Shown: piece after piece, positions 60,217 through 64,000 of the stretch
How the letters are laid out: every line of letters starts with the position of its first letter
How positions within the stretch are numbered: the stretch's first letter is position 1
From: UBA11957 sp963603285
Lineage (GTDB): Bacteria; Bacillota; Clostridia; Lachnospirales; Lachnospiraceae
Assembly (NCBI GenBank): GCA_963603285.1
Contig: CAVCMG010000003.1
Coordinates: 45,132-109,131, forward strand
DNA length: 64,000 bases
Direction of reading: 5' to 3'
The notes under the pieces: generated by a model
Told to the model about the DNA's origin: nothing
The model's input: only the letters and a program-made list of their open reading frames with translations
The model's database searches: none
Position numbers and translations under genes: made by a program

Positions 60217-62064
60217 ATGAAAACCAAAAGAGAAGATATCCGTAACGTGGCGATCATTGCCCACGTAGACCATGGTAAAACCACACTGGTAGACGAGCTG
60301 CTCAAGCAGAGCGGTGTATTCCGTGCCAACCAGGAGGTCCAGGAACGTGTCATGGACTCCAACGATATCGAGAGAGAAAGAGGTATTACTATTCTCTCCA
60401 AAAATACAGCTGTACATTACAAAGATACCAAGATCAATATCATCGATACCCCAGGCCATGCCGATTTCGGCGGCGAGGTAGAGCGAGTACTGAAGATGGT
60501 TGATGGCGTTATCCTGCTGGTAGACGCTTTCGAGGGTGCTATGCCCCAGACCAAATTCGTTCTGAAAAAGGCGCTGGAGCTGAACCTCAAGGTTATCGTC
60601 TGCATCAATAAGATCGACCGTCCGGAAGCCAGACCGAATGAGGTTGTCGATGAAGTTCTGGAGCTTCTGATGGATTTGGATGCTTCCGATGAACAGCTGG
60701 ATTGCCCGTTCCTCTACGCTTCTGCAAAGAAGGGTATCGCCATGCTCGACCTCAACGATACACCGGAAAGCATGGAGCCGCTGTTTGAGACGATCCTCAA
60801 ATACATCCCCGCTCCGGAGGGTGATCCGGATGCCGGTACACAGGTACTGATCAGTACGATCGACTACAACGAGTATGTCGGCCGTATCGGTGTCGGTAAG
60901 GTTGACAACGGTAAGATCGCTGTCAATCAGGAGGTTCTGTTGATGAACCATCACGATCCGGATAAGAAAAAGAAGGTAAAGATCAGCAAGCTCTATGAGT
61001 TTGAGGGTCTGGATAAAGTAGAAGTCAAGGAAGCCACGATCGGTTCGATCGTAGCCATCTCCGGTATCGCCGATATCCATATCGGTGATACACTGTGCGA
61101 TCCGGAGCATCCGGAACCGATTCCGTTCCAGAAGATCTCTGAGCCGACGATCGCCATGCACTTTATCGTCAACGACAGTCCGCTGGCCGGACAGGAAGGT
61201 AAATTCGTTACCTCCCGTCATCTGCGTGACCGTCTGTACCGTGAGCTGAATACGGATGTCAGCCTCCGTGTCGAGGATACGGACAAACCGGAGATCTTAA
61301 AGGTATCCGGCCGTGGTGAGCTGCATCTGTCTGTTCTGATCGAGAATATGCGCCGTGAGGGCTATGAGTTCGCAGTCAGCAAGGCAGAGGTTCTGTACAA
61401 GGAAGACGAGCGTGGCAAGAAGCTGGAGCCGATGGAGATCGTCTATGTGGATGTTCCGGAGGAGTTTTCCGGTACGATCATCCAGCAGCTGAGCGAGCGC
61501 AAGGGTGAGCTACAGGGTATGAGTCTTGCCAGTGATGGTTCTACCCGTCTGGAGTTCTGTATCCCGTCCCGTGGTCTGATCGGTTACCGTGGTACATTCA
61601 TGACCAGTACCAAGGGTACAGGTGTTATGAATACGCTGTTTGACGGCTATGCACCGTACAAGGGGGACATCAGCTACCGTAAGCAGGGTTCTCTGATCGC
61701 CTTTGAGAGTGGTGAGTCTGTAACGTATGGTCTGTTTGCTGCACAGGATCGTGGTACGCTGTTTATCGGACCTGGTGAGAAGGTGTATGCGGGTATGATC
61801 ATCGGACAGAGTGGTAAGAGCGAGGATATTGAACTGAATGTCTGCAAAACGAAGCATCTGACCAATACACGTTCTTCCAGTGCGGATGAGGCGTTGAAGC
61901 TGACACCGCCGCGGATCCTTAGTCTGGAGCAGGCGCTGGATTTCATTGATAATGATGAGCTTCTGGAGGTTACGCCGACGAGTCTGCGTATCAGGAAGAA
62001 GATTCTGGATTCCAGACTGAGGAAGAGAGATATGATCAGTAAGGCTGCTAAATCTGGGAAATAA
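60217..62064 (+). CDS. typA: Ribosome-associated GTPase TypA/BipA
   Basis: 615 residues, standard length. G1 AHVDHGKTTL (about 14-23), G2 RGITI, G3 DTPGHADF, G4 NKID, then EF-G-like domains III and V and the BipA-specific C-terminal domain. Helps ribosome assembly and translation under stress. The start at 60217 is preceded by AAAGGAT; the frame extends to 60148 without a ribosome site. Confidence 0.97.
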   Translation: MKTKREDIRNVAIIAHVDHGKTTLVDELLKQSGVFRANQEVQERVMDSNDIERERGITILSKNTAVHYKDTKINIIDTPGHADFGGEVERVLKMVDGVILLVDAFEGAMPQTKFVLKKALELNLKVIVCINKIDRPEARPNEVVDEVLELLMDLDASDEQLDCPFLYASAKKGIAMLDLNDTPESMEPLFETILKYIPAPEGDPDAGTQVLISTIDYNEYVGRIGVGKVDNGKIAVNQEVLLMNHHDPDKKKKVKISKLYEFEGLDKVEVKEATIGSIVAISGIADIHIGDTLCDPEHPEPIPFQKISEPTIAMHFIVNDSPLAGQEGKFVTSRHLRDRLYRELNTDVSLRVEDTDKPEILKVSGRGELHLSVLIENMRREGYEFAVSKAEVLYKEDERGKKLEPMEIVYVDVPEEFSGTIIQQLSERKGELQGMSLASDGSTRLEFCIPSRGLIGYRGTFMTSTKGTGVMNTLFDGYAPYKGDISYRKQGSLIAFESGESVTYGLFAAQDRGTLFIGPGEKVYAGMIIGQSGKSEDIELNVCKTKHLTNTRSSSADEALKLTPPRILSLEQALDFIDNDELLEVTPTSLRIRKKILDSRLRKRDMISKAAKSGK

Positions 62065-62105
62065 TTGAAATAACGGACGAAAAAGGCCCGGATGGTGAAA
62101 AGGTG

Positions 62106-62153
62106 AAAAAAGAGGATAAGCGCTGACATGAGTCAGCGACTTATCCTCTTTTG
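62106..62153. terminator. Bidirectional terminator between typA and the LCP gene
   Basis: Long stem AAAAGAGGATAAGCGCTGAC / GTCAGCGACTTATCCTCTTT with one bulge and a 4-base loop, A-run before and T-run after, between convergent genes. Confidence 0.9.
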
Positions 62154-62180
62154 CATTACAATAATCAGAATTGTTTTATT

Positions 62181-63713
62181 TTATTCCTCGTCGGCGGTGG
62201 AGCTGCTGCTTTCGCTGGAGCTGTCGTCGTCGGAAAGGGTTTCGCCGTCCATGACTTTCTGGATCAGGTCTTTGGCTTCGGCTACGCTTTCGTCGTTCGG
62301 GATCATGACGTAGTGGTTTAATCTCGGAGACGAGTAGGTTTTGGCGCTGGAGTCGGATCCGGTTACAGAGTGGGATACGATGTTCCAGCTGGCCATATCA
62401 GACAGCTGCATCTTGACCAAAGCCTGGATCTGCTCGGTGGTCATGTTGGTCTCGAAGCTTTCGGAGACGCTGTTCATGATGGATGCGTAGTTGGTCAGCA
62501 GGGCGGTGGACTGCAGTTTCTTTACAACGCCTGCGATGACCTTCATCTGGTTGCGGCCACGCTGTCTGTCTCCGTCGGAGAAGGCGTGACGTTCACGGGA
62601 GAAGGCCAGAGCGGAATCACCGTCGAGCTTGTTGATGCCTTTCTTGAAGGTGTAGGTACGGCCTGTACTCTGGGAGCTGGCGTTGGTACCTGCGGTGAAG
62701 GCTACGTCGGAGTCAACTTCTACGCCGCCCAGGGCGTCGATTACGGCTTTGAAGCCGGTGAAGTTAACCTTGAAGTACATGCTGACATCCAGACCATAGA
62801 AGTTGCCCAGTGTATCCATGGAGACGTCGATGCCCCAGATACCGGCATGAGCCAGCTTATCCTTCATGCCGCCTTTATTAATAGACAGCTCAACAAAGTA
62901 ATCACGCGGGGTGGAAAGCAGAAGAATCTGCTTTGTCTCCGGGTTGATCACGGCAAGGATGTTGACATCGCTTCGACCGCGGGTGGAGATATCTCCGGCC
63001 TGATCACAGCCGCTTAAATACAGTACGAACGGCTTGGATACGATATCGTCTGCGCTGATCGTAGACTCTACCTGCTTGGATTCTGTCTCGTGCTGTACGG
63101 TGGAAAGCGTTCTCACCTTGGAGGAGAAATCGTCATAACCGTCTGTATCTTCCAGTACGGAAGCATAGGCTTCGTTGATGATGATCGCACCGACCTCCTG
63201 TGTATACAGGCCGTCTGCCAGAGCGGTCATATCGTCATATTCTTTCAGGGTCAGGGACTGTCCTGTAGTTTCCTCGATCTGGGATACGGTATAGTCCGTA
63301 TTGTCACGGTCCATGGCACCCAGAATACCAAAGGTATAGGAAGCGGCATCTTCAATGCTCGTTGCTGAATCCTCATCTAGAACATAAATATTCATCTGTG
63401 CTACTTCTTTGCTGGTCTCTGCATCCGCTGTGATCTTGTTCAGTGCGGCATTGGTATTGGCAAGCATATAACAGCCATAGCCCAGAACCACACAGAGCAG
63501 TATTGCCAGGATCTTGCCGAACATGCCGGATACGACCCATCTTTGCAGGATCAGATTCAGTAATACCAGAATCAGCAACACCAGTGCCACGATCAGCAGC
63601 CAGTCGAGTGTCAGATAGTTGGAAATATATAAAAATCCACAGAACACAACGGACATGACCAGCTGAAGCAGCACCATAATCATTCCGATCATTTTAGCTA
63701 CTACTTTTCCCAA
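62181..63713 (-). CDS. LytR-CpsA-Psr (LCP) family wall glycopolymer ligase
   Basis: 510 residues. About three N-terminal membrane helices (about 7-28, 34-57, 68-85), an accessory region, then the LCP domain (about 245-400): GRSDVNILAVINPETKQILL, STPRDYFVEL, GGVEVDSDVAF and the Arg-rich ALAFSRERHAFSDGDRQRGR. LCP enzymes attach teichoic acids or capsule to peptidoglycan. The tail is Ser/Glu-rich. The start is TTG 63713 behind AAAGGA; the first in-frame ATG (63692) lacks a ribosome site. Confidence 0.93.
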   Translation of the reverse strand: MGKVVAKMIGMIMVLLQLVMSVVFCGFLYISNYLTLDWLLIVALVLLILVLLNLILQRWVVSGMFGKILAILLCVVLGYGCYMLANTNAALNKITADAETSKEVAQMNIYVLDEDSATSIEDAASYTFGILGAMDRDNTDYTVSQIEETTGQSLTLKEYDDMTALADGLYTQEVGAIIINEAYASVLEDTDGYDDFSSKVRTLSTVQHETESKQVESTISADDIVSKPFVLYLSGCDQAGDISTRGRSDVNILAVINPETKQILLLSTPRDYFVELSINKGGMKDKLAHAGIWGIDVSMDTLGNFYGLDVSMYFKVNFTGFKAVIDALGGVEVDSDVAFTAGTNASSQSTGRTYTFKKGINKLDGDSALAFSRERHAFSDGDRQRGRNQMKVIAGVVKKLQSTALLTNYASIMNSVSESFETNMTTEQIQALVKMQLSDMASWNIVSHSVTGSDSSAKTYSSPRLNHYVMIPNDESVAEAKDLIQKVMDGETLSDDDSSSESSSSTADEE

Positions 63714-63814
63714 AACTGTTAATTCCTTTCATCTAAAGTATGTATTATAGTTGCCTGTAAAAATTTGCTTTTGTAGCATGTATCTGCCTCAAAGCATCTA
63801 AAAAAGCATTTTAC

Positions 63815-63843
63815 ATCTTATCATCATTTTTTCGGTTTGTAAA
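63815..63843 (-). promoter_or_regulatory. Promoter of the LCP gene
   Basis: TTTACA (63838-63843), 17-base spacer, TAAGAT (63815-63820), minus strand. Confidence 0.65.
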
Positions 63844-63898
63844 TCATCTTCAGAAATTCTTTGCATATTTTTAGCGGATTTTGGCTATTCTGAGAGAA

Positions 63899-63916
63899 AT
63901 ACATATGAATATGTAT
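63899..63916. promoter_or_regulatory. Palindrome upstream of the LCP promoter
   Basis: ATACATATGAATATGTAT, symmetric except for the two central bases; lies 55 bases upstream of the -35 and could be an operator for either flank. Confidence 0.4.
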
Positions 63917-64000
63917 GAATTCCCGCCGAAAATAATTGCATTTCTCGGAAGTTTGACAGTTGAATAAAGGAATAATCTCTGCAGGTATTGATTTACCTGT

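Noticed and set aside
60019..61221. 400-codon minus-strand open frame opposite typA
   Set aside because: Shadow frame over conserved GTPase motifs.
1..64000. tRNA, rRNA, CRISPR arrays, prophage or integrase genes
   Set aside because: None recognised on either strand.

Overview
The window looks like chromosomal DNA of an anaerobic Firmicute, most likely a Lachnospiraceae-type gut clostridium. Grounds: a complete six-gene Rnf complex in the clostridial order C-D-G-E-A-B, strong AGGAGG ribosome sites, medium GC, a siroheme reductase of anaerobe type, long-form HPF, a RibU-type ECF component, LytR-CpsA-Psr and DUF975/YczE-type membrane proteins, and FMN, lysine and c-di-GMP riboswitches. There is no rRNA, tRNA, CRISPR array, phage or intact insertion sequence. 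Most genes are on the minus strand; the plus strand carries only 4255-7624, 41866-43301 and 60217-62064.

Layout. 0-13 kb: a truncated MFS transporter with a siroheme reductase, glmS, a plus-strand cassette of two URO-D-fold methyltransferase-like proteins around an MFS transporter, then the rnf operon behind a promoter with two Rex-like operators. 13-18.4 kb: a DUF1846 protein and a signalling cluster (MarR, REC/degenerate-GGDEF/EAL, Hpt) behind a c-di-GMP-I riboswitch with a terminator; a solitary HicB follows on its own promoter. 18.3-29.6 kb: a tightly packed unit of hybrid histidine kinase, membrane-anchored low-complexity stalk, giant BspA-like leucine-rich-repeat protein (separated from the stalk by a frameshift), MoxR ATPase, DUF58 protein and a transglutaminase-fold protein lacking its catalytic cysteine. 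This is the best candidate for an undescribed system. 29.7-34 kb: an accessory patch with an AT-rich AlbA_2 protein, a Csp-type S8 peptidase and, beside them, the last codons of a second S8 gene cut by IS-like end repeats.

34-46 kb: two YczE-type membrane proteins, rhodanese, NUDIX, ribU with an FMN riboswitch, LURP-one protein, a DUF4143 ATPase, tex, two small membrane proteins, hom and prfB with its programmed frameshift. 46-55.5 kb: secA, a GldA/GldFG-like ABC exporter with a DUF4340 partner, a second AlbA_2 protein with a 12-bp tandem repeat, and hpf. 55.6-64 kb: a eukaryotic-type HisA, a lipoprotein-like protein, dapB-dapA under a lysine riboswitch, a two-OB-fold SSB-like protein, typA and an LCP-family protein.

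Several intergenic gaps hold long, often nested inverted repeats (1787-2009, 12976-13064, 43317-43605, 54716-54881), and a short hairpin repeat occurs three times (near 1.9, 34.0 and 59.0 kb). Promoters were called by eye from -35/-10 matches with about 17-bp spacing; start sites were chosen by ribosome-site spacing. All family assignments come from reading motifs, not from searches.
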